Of a stretch of DNA of 64,000 nt, positions 49,446 to 57,510 are shown piece after piece. The notes beneath the pieces were generated by a model. The model was not told the DNA's origin. It was given only the letters and a program-made list of their open reading frames with translations, and did no database searches. The stretch is from contig JBLNCA010000045.1 in NCBI GenBank assembly GCA_050260375.1, positions 62,001 through 126,000 on the forward strand, read 5' to 3'. Made by a program: the position numbers and the translations under genes. Positions within the stretch are counted from its first letter, which is position 1; the number at the start of each line of letters is the position of its first letter. This DNA is from DTFZ01 sp050260375. Lineage in GTDB: Bacteria; Bacillota; Clostridia; Christensenellales; SZUA-584.

Positions 49446-49728
49446 TGATATTACGCGGCATGCTTTACGAATGCTTTTAACGCTCCTGCGACTTGCTTTG
49501 ACAGGGAAATATCAACATTTTTATGTTTCCTCCTTTATAGCGCTGTTTGTCTTTTAATCAGGCATAATAGCGCTGTTTGTCTTTTAATCAAGCATACGGC
49601 GCTGTATGATTTGAGGCGGCCGCAGAACCATTCGGATGTCAGCAGTTTTCAGAGTTTCCTTTGGAGACGGAAGGCCGCGAAAGAAAGGTATAAGAAATTA
49701 TGTCAGACAGCAAAAATACCGTATATTT
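49446..49728. other. Gap with tandem repeats before the phosphotriesterase remnant
   Basis: No gene. It holds the 30-base tandem repeat at 49537-49596 and a third partial copy directly after. Confidence 0.4.
49537..49596. repeat. Two 30-bp tandem repeats
   Basis: Units 49537-49566 and 49567-49596 begin ATAGCGCTGTTTG and differ at one base. A partial third unit (GCGCTGTATG) follows. Confidence 0.85.
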
Positions 49729-50277
49729 ATGGAAAACAAAATGAAAATAAGGACAGTGCTTGGCGATATTGATGCGGCGCAGTTGGGCTGGTGCCAATGT
49801 CATGAGCATCTGTTTATCGCCGACGGTCCGGCGGGCAAGACGGATAGAGCCCTTATTCTGTCGGACTATGGAAAATCTCTGGCGGAGATCGAGTTTTACA
49901 AAGCGGCGGGGGGATTGAGTTTTGTAGATGCGCAGCCCTACGGGTGCGGCAGGATGGCTGAGAAGCTCACCCGTGCGAGCAAACAAGCAGGAGTAAACAT
50001 TATAGCGTGCACGGGGTTCCACAAAACGGAGTTTTTTGAAGATACCGAATGGGCCGTAAAACAGACAGAAGAAGCGATTACGCAGGCTTACGTGGAAGAG
50101 ATAGAAGAGGGAATGTACTCTTCGGACAAAAGAAAACTTACAGCAAAAGCGGGCCTGATAAAATGCGCGGCTGTAACCGGCCTTAAAACCAGCGCGCTTT
50201 ATGAAAAGCTTTTCAATTCCGCGGCGTTTGCTGCGCGGGCGACTGGCTCGCCGATACTCGTACAACGCACAAGATAG
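49729..50277 (+). pseudogene. Truncated phosphotriesterase-family metal hydrolase
   Basis: About 182 residues remain of a family of about 320. The first metal site CHEHLFIADGPAG and the segments GLSFVDAQPYGCGRM and IACTGFHKTEFF are clear, ending after ATGSPILV where the second metal half (HTE, HLDR) should begin. At this point the frame jumps directly into a shikimate-dehydrogenase-like sequence, showing a deletion that fused two neighbouring genes. It is probably non-functional. Confidence 0.8.
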
Positions 50278-50958
50278 ACCTGTTTAGCGCTGCTAAAGAT
50301 ATGTTCGACTACCTAGATCCTTACGCACAGGCTTTCGGGGAGTTGTCCTCCATATCAGAAATGGGCGGACAATTCAGAGGACATGCGAAAGATCCTATAA
50401 CATGCGGCCTCGCGATGGAGTCGTTCGTGCCCGGCATGCACTGGAAAAATACGGAGCCGAAGTATTCCGCGACTATTATCTTCGACGGATAATTTCCCTT
50501 AAACTTATCCTGCATCAAGTACGCTCCCATCGAAATAGCGCTTCCTCCCGCGCCCATTATGAAAGTATATTTAAAAAGCTTGATCCGGGAGGCATTAACT
50601 TTGAATACCGCCTTACGCCCGAACCTGCGTTCAATGACGAGATATTGAAACAAGTGAAGCCGCACTCGCTCATAATAAACGCGACGGGCCTTGGAAAAGA
50701 CGGCCGGGCTCGCCTCTTACGGACGCATGCGAATTCCCGTATGGAAGCATAGTCTGAGAAATAAACTACCGTGGAGAACTGCGGTTCATGCATCAAGCGC
50801 TGGAACAGAAGGAAGCAAAGAACCTTACAGTGGAAGACGGCTGGATATATTTCGTGCATGGCTGGACGCAGGTTATCGCGGAGGTCTTCCATAAGGACAT
50901 AAACGGCAAGGTATTCAGGGAACTTGACAATGTCGCCCGGAAGTTTAGGGCGAGGTGA
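50265..50958 (+). pseudogene. Shikimate dehydrogenase-like gene, broken by deletion, micro-inversion, frameshift and stop
   Basis: Readable pieces in order: THKIDLFSAAKDMFDYLDPY, GHAKDPITCGLAMESFVPG, then (reading backwards on the minus strand, about 50475-50565) FIMGAGGSAISMGAYLM, the NAD-binding loop, then forward again KKLDPGGINFEYRL, SLIINATGLGKDG, a frameshift near 50705, a TGA where Trp is expected (50751-50753), and GWIYFVHGWTQVIAEVFH to the TGA at 50956-50958. The N-terminal third is lost. The inverted piece shows a local flip of about 90 bases. Confidence 0.8.
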
Positions 50959-50963
50959 TTGAA

Positions 50964-51554
50964 ATGAATAAGAATGAAAACAGGTTTGATTGGATAAAAG
51001 GGTTTACTGTGGATTTCGACCTGGCGACGGGGCTATCCGCAAACGCTGAAAGTTCGAAAAGACGGCTTTCGGGGATGAGAGGAATGTACTTTGACGGCAA
51101 GGCAGAGGAAGATCTCATCAAGAATGGCGACCCGTTGGTCTACGAGTTCTATGAGATGGGAGCGCCGAATAGGGAGGGAGATCTTGCTTTCGGCACAAGT
51201 ATCACATATCCCGGAAAAGTCGGGAACGAATATTTCATGACAAAAGGACATTTTCATAACGTACTGAAAACGGCGGAGACGTATTACTGCCTGAGCGAGG
51301 AAGGGTATATGATGCTTGAAAATCCCGAAGGCGACTGGAGTGCGCCAAAGCTGAAACCGGGGACAGCGCTGTATGTTCCGCCGAGATACGCGCACAGAAG
51401 CATAAATACAGGGAAAACGCCTCTTATCACGTTTTTCTGCTTCAGAGCGGATGCGGGCCACGATTACGGCACGATAGAGACAAAGGGATTCCGCAAATTG
51501 CTAGTGGAAGAGGGAGGAACGCCCGCCATCGCAGACAATCCGAAATGGAAGTAA
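50964..51554 (+). CDS. pgi: Cupin-type phosphoglucose isomerase
   Basis: 196 residues. Cupin metal site: GHFHNVLKTAETYY and VPPRYAHRSIN give the two His, Glu and final His of archaeal-type glucose-6-phosphate isomerase (PF06560), plus GTSITYPGKVG and TFFCFRADAGHDYG. It interconverts glucose 6-phosphate and fructose 6-phosphate, or acts on a related sugar phosphate in this cluster. An upstream GTG overlaps the preceding stop, but GAGGTG six bases before ATG 50964 supports that start. It remains intact among decayed neighbours. Confidence 0.88.
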   Translation: MNKNENRFDWIKGFTVDFDLATGLSANAESSKRRLSGMRGMYFDGKAEEDLIKNGDPLVYEFYEMGAPNREGDLAFGTSITYPGKVGNEYFMTKGHFHNVLKTAETYYCLSEEGYMMLENPEGDWSAPKLKPGTALYVPPRYAHRSINTGKTPLITFFCFRADAGHDYGTIETKGFRKLLVEEGGTPAIADNPKWK

Positions 51555-51558
51555 GATT

Positions 51559-52512
51559 ATGAAGATAATAATCACACCGACGTCATTTAAAAGACCCGAA
51601 AACGCGGAAACAAAAGCTCTTATTGAGTCGTAGGCTGACGAAATCTTATATAACCCGTATTCACGTCCGCTTGAGGCTCACGAAGCGGCGGCGCTTTTGA
51701 ACGGAGCGGACGGATATATCGCCGGCCTTGATTATATTACGCGGGAAGTCATTGAACAGGCGTCTGAAACGCTCAAGGTGATATCCCGATACGGAGCGGG
51801 AGTAGACAGGGTAGACCTTGAGGCAGCGAGGGAAAGAGGCATAACGGTTACAAACACTCCGGGCACAAACGCCACGGCGGTATGCGAGCTGGCATTTGCA
51901 CATATGCTCTGCCTTGCGAGGTCGATTCCAAGGCTCGACAAGGCGGTAAAAAACGGCGAATGGCCGAGAAACAGCGGAACGGAGCTAAAAGGAAAAACGT
52001 TGGGCATCATCGGCTTTGGAGCAATAGGTAAAAACCTCGCGGTAAGGGCAAAAGCGTTCGGGATGAAAGTAATAGCTTACGACCCTTATTTCGACGCCGC
52101 TTTTGCGGAACGGGAAGGTGTAAGGCGCACGGAACTGGACGGCGTCATACGGGAATCTGATTTTATCTCCCTGCATGTTCCGCTGACGGCAGAGACAAAG
52201 AACATGATATCTGAAAATCAGATAGAAATGATGAAGGATGGAGCATATCTCATCAACACAGCGCGCGGCGGGCTTATCGACGAAGCGGCTGCCGCAAGGG
52301 CGCTGCGCTCGGGGAAGCTGGGTGGAATCGGCCTTGATGCGTTTGAAACGGAACCTGTAACAGATTCTGCGCTTTCAGGTCTTGACAACGTAGTTATGAC
52401 GCCTCATACGGGCGCGCATACCAATGAGGCGGTAACTGCAATGGGAATAATGGCGGTAAAAAATGTTATAGATGTGTTGGAAGGAAGAAATTGCGGCAAT
52501 ATAGTCGTGTAA
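51559..52512 (+). pseudogene. D-3-phosphoglycerate dehydrogenase-like 2-hydroxyacid dehydrogenase with internal stop
   Basis: The frame starts MKIIITPTSFKRPENAETKA, meets TAG at codon 25 (51631-51633) and continues in phase to 52512. The rest is complete: GADGYIAGLDYI, ISRYGAGVDRVDLEAARERG, the NAD site GIIGFGAIGKNLA, LINTARGGLIDE with Arg, and the DAFETEP and HTGAHTNEA (Glu, His) segments. A single nonsense change could be recent; internal initiation from codon 47 (51697) might still give a shortened protein. Confidence 0.8.
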
Positions 52513-52515
52513 AAG

Positions 52516-52656
52516 TTGGCTTATTTATGGGATGGAAAATTGGAGAAATATTATGTAAAATCTGAGGTATTAAAACGCATAACCGATTGCGGTGTTGTGG
52601 CGGTCATGCGGGCCGAAAACGCGGATCAGGCAAAAAAGATAGCGGAAGTAATAGTG
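52516..52656 (+). pseudogene. KDPG aldolase, N-terminal fragment
   Basis: KSEVLKRITDCGVVAVMRAE and NADQAKKIAEV match the beginning of a second KDPG aldolase, cut at 52656 where unrelated DNA (reading leftward) begins. No catalytic lysine remains. It marks the right-hand end of the sugar cluster. Confidence 0.75.
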
Positions 52657-52683
52657 CTTTTTTCGTTTCCTTATCGTTGTCAT
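52657..52683 (-). CDS. Start of an unidentified gene cut at the element junction
   Basis: MTTIRKRKK, preceded by GGGAAGGG, then the sequence passes into the antisense of the aldolase fragment. Only nine codons can be attributed to it, so the product is unknown. Confidence 0.35.
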
Positions 52684-52700
52684 TTTTCCCTTCCCACACT

Positions 52701-52742
52701 TTAAGGGATAATTCCGTTTCTTTTTAGGCCTATATCATACAT
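52701..52742 (-). CDS. Possible 13-residue leader peptide
   Basis: MYDIGLKRNGIIP and TAA, with GAGGG before the ATG, lying between a consensus promoter (52756-52784) and the cut gene at 52683. The layout resembles leader-peptide attenuation but the gene it would control is gone. Confidence 0.35.
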   Translation of the reverse strand: MYDIGLKRNGIIP

Positions 52743-52755
52743 TCCCTCACAATCT

Positions 52756-52784
52756 ATTATACTATAGAACGTTCATACTGTCAA
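52756..52784 (-). promoter_or_regulatory. Consensus sigma-A promoter pointing left
   Basis: On the minus strand TTGACA (52784-52779), a 17-base spacer and TATAAT (52761-52756), a perfect match to consensus. It fires out of the element end toward the decayed sugar genes, in antisense to them. Confidence 0.85.
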
Positions 52785-52987
52785 GTAATTATGCTTTACA
52801 CGTCAATATTTATGCTTAAAAACGGGTCTTTTTATTAGATCTGCCTGTAAAGCTAAAATGCTTTACTGCTCTTTAAGGCATAATTCCTAAAAAATTTATG
52901 GGATTTTAAAAATTAAGCGGAACACTTACCTCATTTTTTCCTTTCGGGTATTAGGGGAGTTTTTTTCTACTCCTTATACATTGACAA
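52785..52987. other. A+T-rich non-coding stretch at the element end
   Basis: No gene or clear repeat is seen. It contains short T-runs (e.g. GAGTTTTTTTCTACTCC near 52960) that could form a small terminator-like hairpin. Confidence 0.35.
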
Positions 52988-53110
52988 CTGAATATTCAGG
53001 AGTGGCTGGGACATAGTGTTATTTCGACGACTTCAAACATCTATACTCATCTGGACTTTAAATCAAAGGTTGCTTCAGCGAATGCAATTATAGGTGTGTA
53101 TCCTGGATAA
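52988..53110 (+). pseudogene. Tyrosine integrase 3'-end remnant (right copy)
   Basis: LNIQEWLGHSVISTTSNIYT with the active-site LGHSVISTT-Y pattern (second His and catalytic Tyr of the recombinase), then HLDFKSKVASANAIIGVYPG and TAA. Everything upstream of box II is missing. It lies 144 bases from the 3' end of tRNA-Leu and shares 46 nearly identical bases with the left copy at 37929-37974. Confidence 0.85.
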
Positions 53111-53131
53111 ATGAGCGTGGGTAAGAAAAAT

Positions 53132-53160
53132 GAAAAAACCACCGAATTGCTTCGGTAGCT
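53132..53160 (-). terminator. Terminator downstream of tRNA-Leu
   Basis: On the minus strand ACCGAA, GCAA loop, TTCGGT, then GGTTTTTTC. Right orientation for the leftward tRNA transcript. Confidence 0.7.
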
Positions 53161-53253
53161 TTTCCAAAAACTTCTCACTTGATGTCTTTCCCTGTAGCTG
53201 TACAAAGATGTCAATACTGATGCCAAAACCTTGATGCTAAACACAGCTGTCAA

Positions 53254-53340
53254 TGGTGCCGAAGGCGGGACTTGAACCCGCACGGTATCGCTACCACCGG
53301 ATTTTGAGTCCGGCACGTCTGCCAATTCCATCACTTCGGC
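53254..53340 (-). tRNA. tRNA-Leu (anticodon CAA)
   Basis: An 87-base gene with encoded CCA end. The acceptor stem GCCGAAG pairs with CTTCGGC; the anticodon arm is CCGGA, loop CTCAAAA, TCCGG, giving anticodon CAA (codon UUG). The long variable arm (TGGTAGCGATACCG) is typical of class II tRNA-Leu, and the T-loop is GGTTCAAGTCC. The gene is intact. Integrase debris 144 bases past its 3' end suggests it served as an attachment site. Confidence 0.95.
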
Positions 53341-53419
53341 ATATAAAGCCCGGTTGTAAATATAGCATATCAGAAATTTTGCGTCAACTGTAAATATCGG
53401 GTCGCGAAGGCTGGTAAAA

Positions 53420-53805
53420 CTACCTTGAAAACAGCCTGACTATATGCGGTACGAATATTATAAGCCCTATTGCGGCTGAAATGACGCAGAATAAAAGTAC
53501 CGCGCCAGCCGCGACGTCCTTCGCTTTTTTGCGTGGGGCTGAAACTCGGACGCTTTCACATCAACGGCGGCCTCAATAGCGGTATTTATCATCTCAAGGG
53601 AAATTACGCCCGCGCAGCACAGCAGCACCACCGCCCATTCGAGGCCTGAAAGCCCGAGTATAAAGCTTACAGGTATGATGAGTATGAAGCATACGTACAT
53701 GAAGCGCATGTTGCTCCCGCCTTTAAGTGCCGCGGCTATGCCTGAGAACGCGTTTTTAAAAGAACGCAGCGACAAAACGATCCCTCCTCTGTTTGAATTT
53801 AACAT
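53420..53805 (-). pseudogene. dgkA: Diacylglycerol/undecaprenol kinase, frameshifted in an A6 run
   Basis: Codons 1-92 give the DgkA-like integral membrane kinase (FKNAFSGIAAALKGGSNMRF, then GVISLEMINTAIEAAVDV, the catalytic EMINTAIE motif). After HAKK the frame is lost at six A (about 53525-53530); one added base restores AKDVAAGAVLL and FVPHIVRLFSR to the TAG at 53422-53420, about 128 residues in all, the normal family length. It could be a real mutation, slippage or a sequencing error. The truncated frame alone would be 112 residues. Confidence 0.8.
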
Positions 53806-53938
53806 AATGATAGCATAAAACAGGGAATAGACAAGCTTGTGGGTTTTCCCGCTTAAGGCTTTTGGTATTTAGTCAATATTCTCATACCGGCGGCATATCA
53901 TATATAGCGCACGAGTTCAACAGCTAAAGGAGGACAGC

Positions 53939-54262
53939 ATGCGGAATCGCGAATGCATCGAATATAAAATCAGCAAGAACGAGACGCTTTTTGACATCTT
54001 CAGGCGGTTTGATATAAGCATAAAGGACCTGCGCGAATACAACGAGTCTTGCGATGTATTCTCGCTTCGTGAAGGGCAGACGATTCTTATAAAAGACGTT
54101 CCGCGGCAGGGGAGGGAGTATGTATTGCAGGACAACGAAACGCTGCGGTCCGTAGCCGAGAAGTTCGGCTTAAGCGTGATTTCGCTGCTCAAAGCGAATA
54201 CGAATTATATGCCGGGTGAGATAAGGCAGGGGGCTAAGATAACTCTCCCCGAACCGGATTAG
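53939..54262 (+). CDS. Small double-LysM protein
   Basis: 107 residues made of two LysM domains: residues 4-52 (YKISKNETLFDIFRRFDISI, EGQTILIK) and 60-105 (YVLQDNETLRSVAEKFGLSV, QGAKITLP). There is no signal peptide, so it is either cytoplasmic or mother-cell/spore associated, as in SafA- or YaaH-like coat proteins. LysM binds N-acetylglucosamine in peptidoglycan. Strong AAAGGAGG ribosome site. Confidence 0.88.
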   Translation: MRNRECIEYKISKNETLFDIFRRFDISIKDLREYNESCDVFSLREGQTILIKDVPRQGREYVLQDNETLRSVAEKFGLSVISLLKANTNYMPGEIRQGAKITLPEPD

Positions 54263-54314
54263 CCACGGCAAATAAAATTGCCCTTTGACTGCTCAAAGGG
54301 CCATACTGCTTTTG

Positions 54315-54400
54315 ATACGGGGTCCCCAAAAAGACGTGAGGCTTTTTGGGGTGTGTATATCGGGGTCCCCAAAAAGACGTGAGGCTTTTTGGAGTGTGTA
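54315..54400. repeat. Tandem pair of GGGGTCCCC-family palindromes
   Basis: Two direct units about 43 bases apart, each CGGGGTCCCCAAAAAG, ACGTGAGG loop, CTTTTTGGGG (second has GGAG). They lie between the convergent 3' ends of the LysM gene and the surface protein gene, where they could terminate both. Confidence 0.92.
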
Positions 54401-54406
54401 GTACGG

Positions 54407-55696
54407 TTATAGTATATCTTCTCTGTTGGGCTTTTTCTTTTTGAATATTCCTGCTCTGCAGGCCATCATAGTGAACAGCACGGAGACAAGCGCCACGCCC
54501 AGCATCGCGGCTATAAACGACACGTACGGTATGCCGAACAGCTCTCCGGCCGGTGCTGACGCGTTTGCGGCTATCAGCTCAGGCGAAGACGACGGCTGCG
54601 CTTTATACGAGTCGAGCTGGGATTGCAGCCCTTCGTTTGCCGCCTGCACTTCAGTAAGCTGCTGCTGCAGGTCTGCTATCTGCGCCTGAGCTTCCGAGAG
54701 CGCCTGCGCGTTTGCGGCGTCTGCCGTAAAATCTCTGCCCGCCGCTCCCTCAATGGCAGTTGCCGATACGAAATAGCTTGAGCAGTGATAGATGTCAAAC
54801 GTGATAAAACCGTTGGCGTCCACCTGCGCCGACTGCATACCTTCTATAACGCCCGACTGGTCGTAATAGTAATAGAGGTACAGCGTATCTCCCGGCGCGT
54901 GGCCTTCGGCCTTGAAAGTATACGTGAATTTCCCGGGCAGCTGTCCCGAATGGGCGAAATGCAGCTGATATGCGTCCTGGCCGCCCAATGCCGACGATAG
55001 CGCCTCGTCTTTCTCCATGCTTACCGAGAAGTCGATCGGGTCCATCTTATCCGGTATATTCCCAAGCGCCGCACCGTTTATCGTGCAGGTATAGCCGCCG
55101 TAGTTGAGCGTGAGCACGCCCTGCTTTTCCTTGACGGAAGAGAGTATCGACGCGGGTATCTTGGGGTCTTTTGTTATGTCTACAACCACCGTGCCGCCTG
55201 TCTCCATAGCCTGAACGTTCTGCTTGGCTATGTCCCACTCGGTAGGGGCTTTCGTTGCCTTGGGCGAGTCGCCGGAAGATGCCTTGCTCGGGTCGCCTAC
55301 TGTATACGTTTTTGTTTTTGAATCGGAAAACGAGCCTACGTTCGTACCGTCAAAAGTTGATACCTGATAATTAACCGTAATGGTTCCCTTATCGCCAACC
55401 TTTGCATTCGCCGGGACGGATACTGTAATAGTAGCCGAAGCGGTTATCTTTTCGTTCATGCCGCTGTTGGAATCCTTCCAGCCGTTGGACGGACTGCCGC
55501 TGAACACGCCTCCGCATGTTACGCTTGTGATACCGATGGACGAAGCATTTTCCGTAACGGATACTTTGATTGTATAAGTCTTTCCTGGATAGACGGTACT
55601 GCTGCCGCCAATGCTCGCTCCCGCAAAAGCGGACGATACTCCGAATACGGAGACAACAAGCAATACTGCTATCAAAAACGCTGTAAATCTTTTCAT
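54407..55696 (-). CDS. Secreted protein with C-terminal membrane anchor
   Basis: 429 residues. Signal peptide to about residue 25 (SSAFA), a beta-sandwich domain of about 110 residues (VYPGKTYTIKVSVTENASSI, ATITVSVPANAKVGDKGTIT), a second beta domain (GVLTLNYGGYTCTINGAALG, FTYTFKAEGHAPGDTLYLYY), a coiled coil near 330-365 (AQIADLQQQLTEVQAANEGL), and a C-terminal helix followed by KKKKPN. It is therefore displayed on the outer face of the membrane. Its N-terminal fold resembles cohesin/Ig-like domains, but this is not certain. It lies directly downstream of two dockerin-bearing genes. Confidence 0.75.
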   Translation of the reverse strand: MKRFTAFLIAVLLVVSVFGVSSAFAGASIGGSSTVYPGKTYTIKVSVTENASSIGITSVTCGGVFSGSPSNGWKDSNSGMNEKITASATITVSVPANAKVGDKGTITVNYQVSTFDGTNVGSFSDSKTKTYTVGDPSKASSGDSPKATKAPTEWDIAKQNVQAMETGGTVVVDITKDPKIPASILSSVKEKQGVLTLNYGGYTCTINGAALGNIPDKMDPIDFSVSMEKDEALSSALGGQDAYQLHFAHSGQLPGKFTYTFKAEGHAPGDTLYLYYYYDQSGVIEGMQSAQVDANGFITFDIYHCSSYFVSATAIEGAAGRDFTADAANAQALSEAQAQIADLQQQLTEVQAANEGLQSQLDSYKAQPSSSPELIAANASAPAGELFGIPYVSFIAAMLGVALVSVLFTMMACRAGIFKKKKPNREDIL

Positions 55697-55745
55697 CGAG
55701 TTCTCCTTGTTAATATGTAATTTTTTAATAATTTTTTAACCACCA

Positions 55746-57428
55746 TCAATTGAATACGCGGCGCCCGTGGCTCAGCTTCCTGTCATACCAGCCTTCCACC
55801 CGGCATATTACGACATACCCGTAGTCGGACGAAGCGTGTATATGATAGCCGTTGCCGAGGTATATGCCGACATGCCCGATATAGCCCGGCTTTGAATCCG
55901 ACCAGTAGAACATAAGGTCACCCGGCTGGAGCGCGTTCCTGTCCACGTACTGCCATTTTTCATTGATGCTATACGTATTGGCTGTCGAACGCCCCACAGA
56001 ATATCCCGCCTGGTTCAGGCAGTAATATATATAACCCGAACAGTCAAACGAATCGGGGCCTTCATCACCCCATACATACGGCTTGCCCTGCAGCGAGAGC
56101 GCAACTTCAAGAAACCTTTGTATACGCGGGTCGGCCACCGCCGGCAGGTCGGGCGGCGCCGTGCTTATCGGCTTCATGTTGAGTATGTCAAGCCGCATAA
56201 GCGTATAATCCTTTATTGTTATGGCTCCGTCCCCGTCAACATCTGCGCTAAAGCGGAAATTTCCGACAAGGGGTTTAAGACCGAGTATATCAAGCCGCGC
56301 GAGCGTGTAGTCCGCAACTGTTATACCTCCGTCACCGTCCGCGTCTCCGCTTACTATTACGGTGAGAACGTCACGCTCCTTGCCACCGACAGACAGCTTT
56401 ACGATAGTGCCCGTTCCTATGATACCTCCGGTAAGCTCGCTGCCGTCGGGCTTATATAAGCGCACATCTCCGCCGGTGTTATAAAGGTTTGCTTTGAATA
56501 TGGGCAATACTGTATACTTTGCAACTCCCGTAAGTAATCCGTTGCCCACCATATATTTCGGTGAGGAAATCTTGTCCGGTTTTATGGCTATAGTACAGGT
56601 CGCTTTTAAACTGCCGTCCTGTGTGGTCGCAGTTATGTCAACCGTGCCCGCTGAAAGTATCGTAACAATACCATCTGCGACGGATGCGATTTCGTCATTA
56701 CTTGAGGACCATATTACGGTTTTGTCCGTAGCGTCTTCAGGGGAGATAAGCGCAGTAAGCGTTATAGTATCTCCGGCACACGTTTCAAGCGAAGTTTGGT
56801 CAAGGCTAATGCCTGAAACGTGCCGCTTAACAGTTACGGTGGATTGGGCTTTGATATTGCCGTCGTCTGATGCTACCGTAATATTTGCAGTTCCAGGCGC
56901 AATGGCTGTTACGACAGCATTACCAACCTCATTGCCTACCGTGGCGACATTTTGGTTATCGGAAGACCATACTACATTAGTTGCAGAGTCAGGTTCGAGA
57001 TCGGCAGTTAGCCTCGCGGTTTCGCCGGCGTATAAATCAAATGACGTAGTGCTTATCGAAGCTATACTGGCTAGTTTAGGCGTAACATTAACGGTACATG
57101 TAGCCGTAAAATTCCCGTCGTCTGTCATGGCGGTTATATTTGCAGATCCAACAGAAACAGCTGTTACAGTTCCTTCGCTGTTCACTGAAGCTATGGCAGG
57201 GTCTGAAGAAGACCATGTCACATTTTTATTCGGTGCGCTTTCCGGCGTGACAGTAGCAACGAGCGTCGCTTGTTTACCCACTGTAATGTTAAGAGTATCC
57301 TTATCGAGAGAAACGCCGGTAACAGGCCCGTCCGCCAATACAACGAGGCCGACGGAGCATAACAGCAGTGTCATGACTACCGACATGCATGCCGCTTTTT
57401 TAATAATTTTATTAACAGAAATTTTCAT
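55746..57428 (-). CDS. Big2-dockerin-NlpC/P60 secreted cell-wall hydrolase
   Basis: 560 residues. Signal peptide, three Big_2 Ig-like domains (GVSLDKDTLNITVGK, then similar near residues 120 and 205), a dockerin with two calcium loops (DADGDGGITVADYT, DVDGDGAITIKDYT) at about 360-415, and C-terminal NlpC/P60 with catalytic Cys in DSFDCSGYIY, His in GHVGIYLG and a third polar His. Expected activity is cleavage of peptide stems in peptidoglycan. A dockerin on such an enzyme suggests docking to a cohesin protein encoded elsewhere. Confidence 0.9.
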   Translation of the reverse strand: MKISVNKIIKKAACMSVVMTLLLCSVGLVVLADGPVTGVSLDKDTLNITVGKQATLVATVTPESAPNKNVTWSSSDPAIASVNSEGTVTAVSVGSANITAMTDDGNFTATCTVNVTPKLASIASISTTSFDLYAGETARLTADLEPDSATNVVWSSDNQNVATVGNEVGNAVVTAIAPGTANITVASDDGNIKAQSTVTVKRHVSGISLDQTSLETCAGDTITLTALISPEDATDKTVIWSSSNDEIASVADGIVTILSAGTVDITATTQDGSLKATCTIAIKPDKISSPKYMVGNGLLTGVAKYTVLPIFKANLYNTGGDVRLYKPDGSELTGGIIGTGTIVKLSVGGKERDVLTVIVSGDADGDGGITVADYTLARLDILGLKPLVGNFRFSADVDGDGAITIKDYTLMRLDILNMKPISTAPPDLPAVADPRIQRFLEVALSLQGKPYVWGDEGPDSFDCSGYIYYCLNQAGYSVGRSTANTYSINEKWQYVDRNALQPGDLMFYWSDSKPGYIGHVGIYLGNGYHIHASSDYGYVVICRVEGWYDRKLSHGRRVFN

Positions 57429-57510
57429 ATTCCCCGTTACCTCGATAAACTGTGTCTTGTTCTCCTTGAATAGTATTTTTATATATGCATATTGTCATAT
57501 CAATACATTC

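Noticed and set aside
50751..50753. In-frame TGA as selenocysteine in the shikimate-dehydrogenase-like gene
   Set aside because: The position is expected to be Trp, the gene has several other lesions, and no SECIS-like stem follows.
53047..53334. Minus-strand open frame across tRNA-Leu
   Set aside because: It is a chance reading through a structural RNA gene and its flank.
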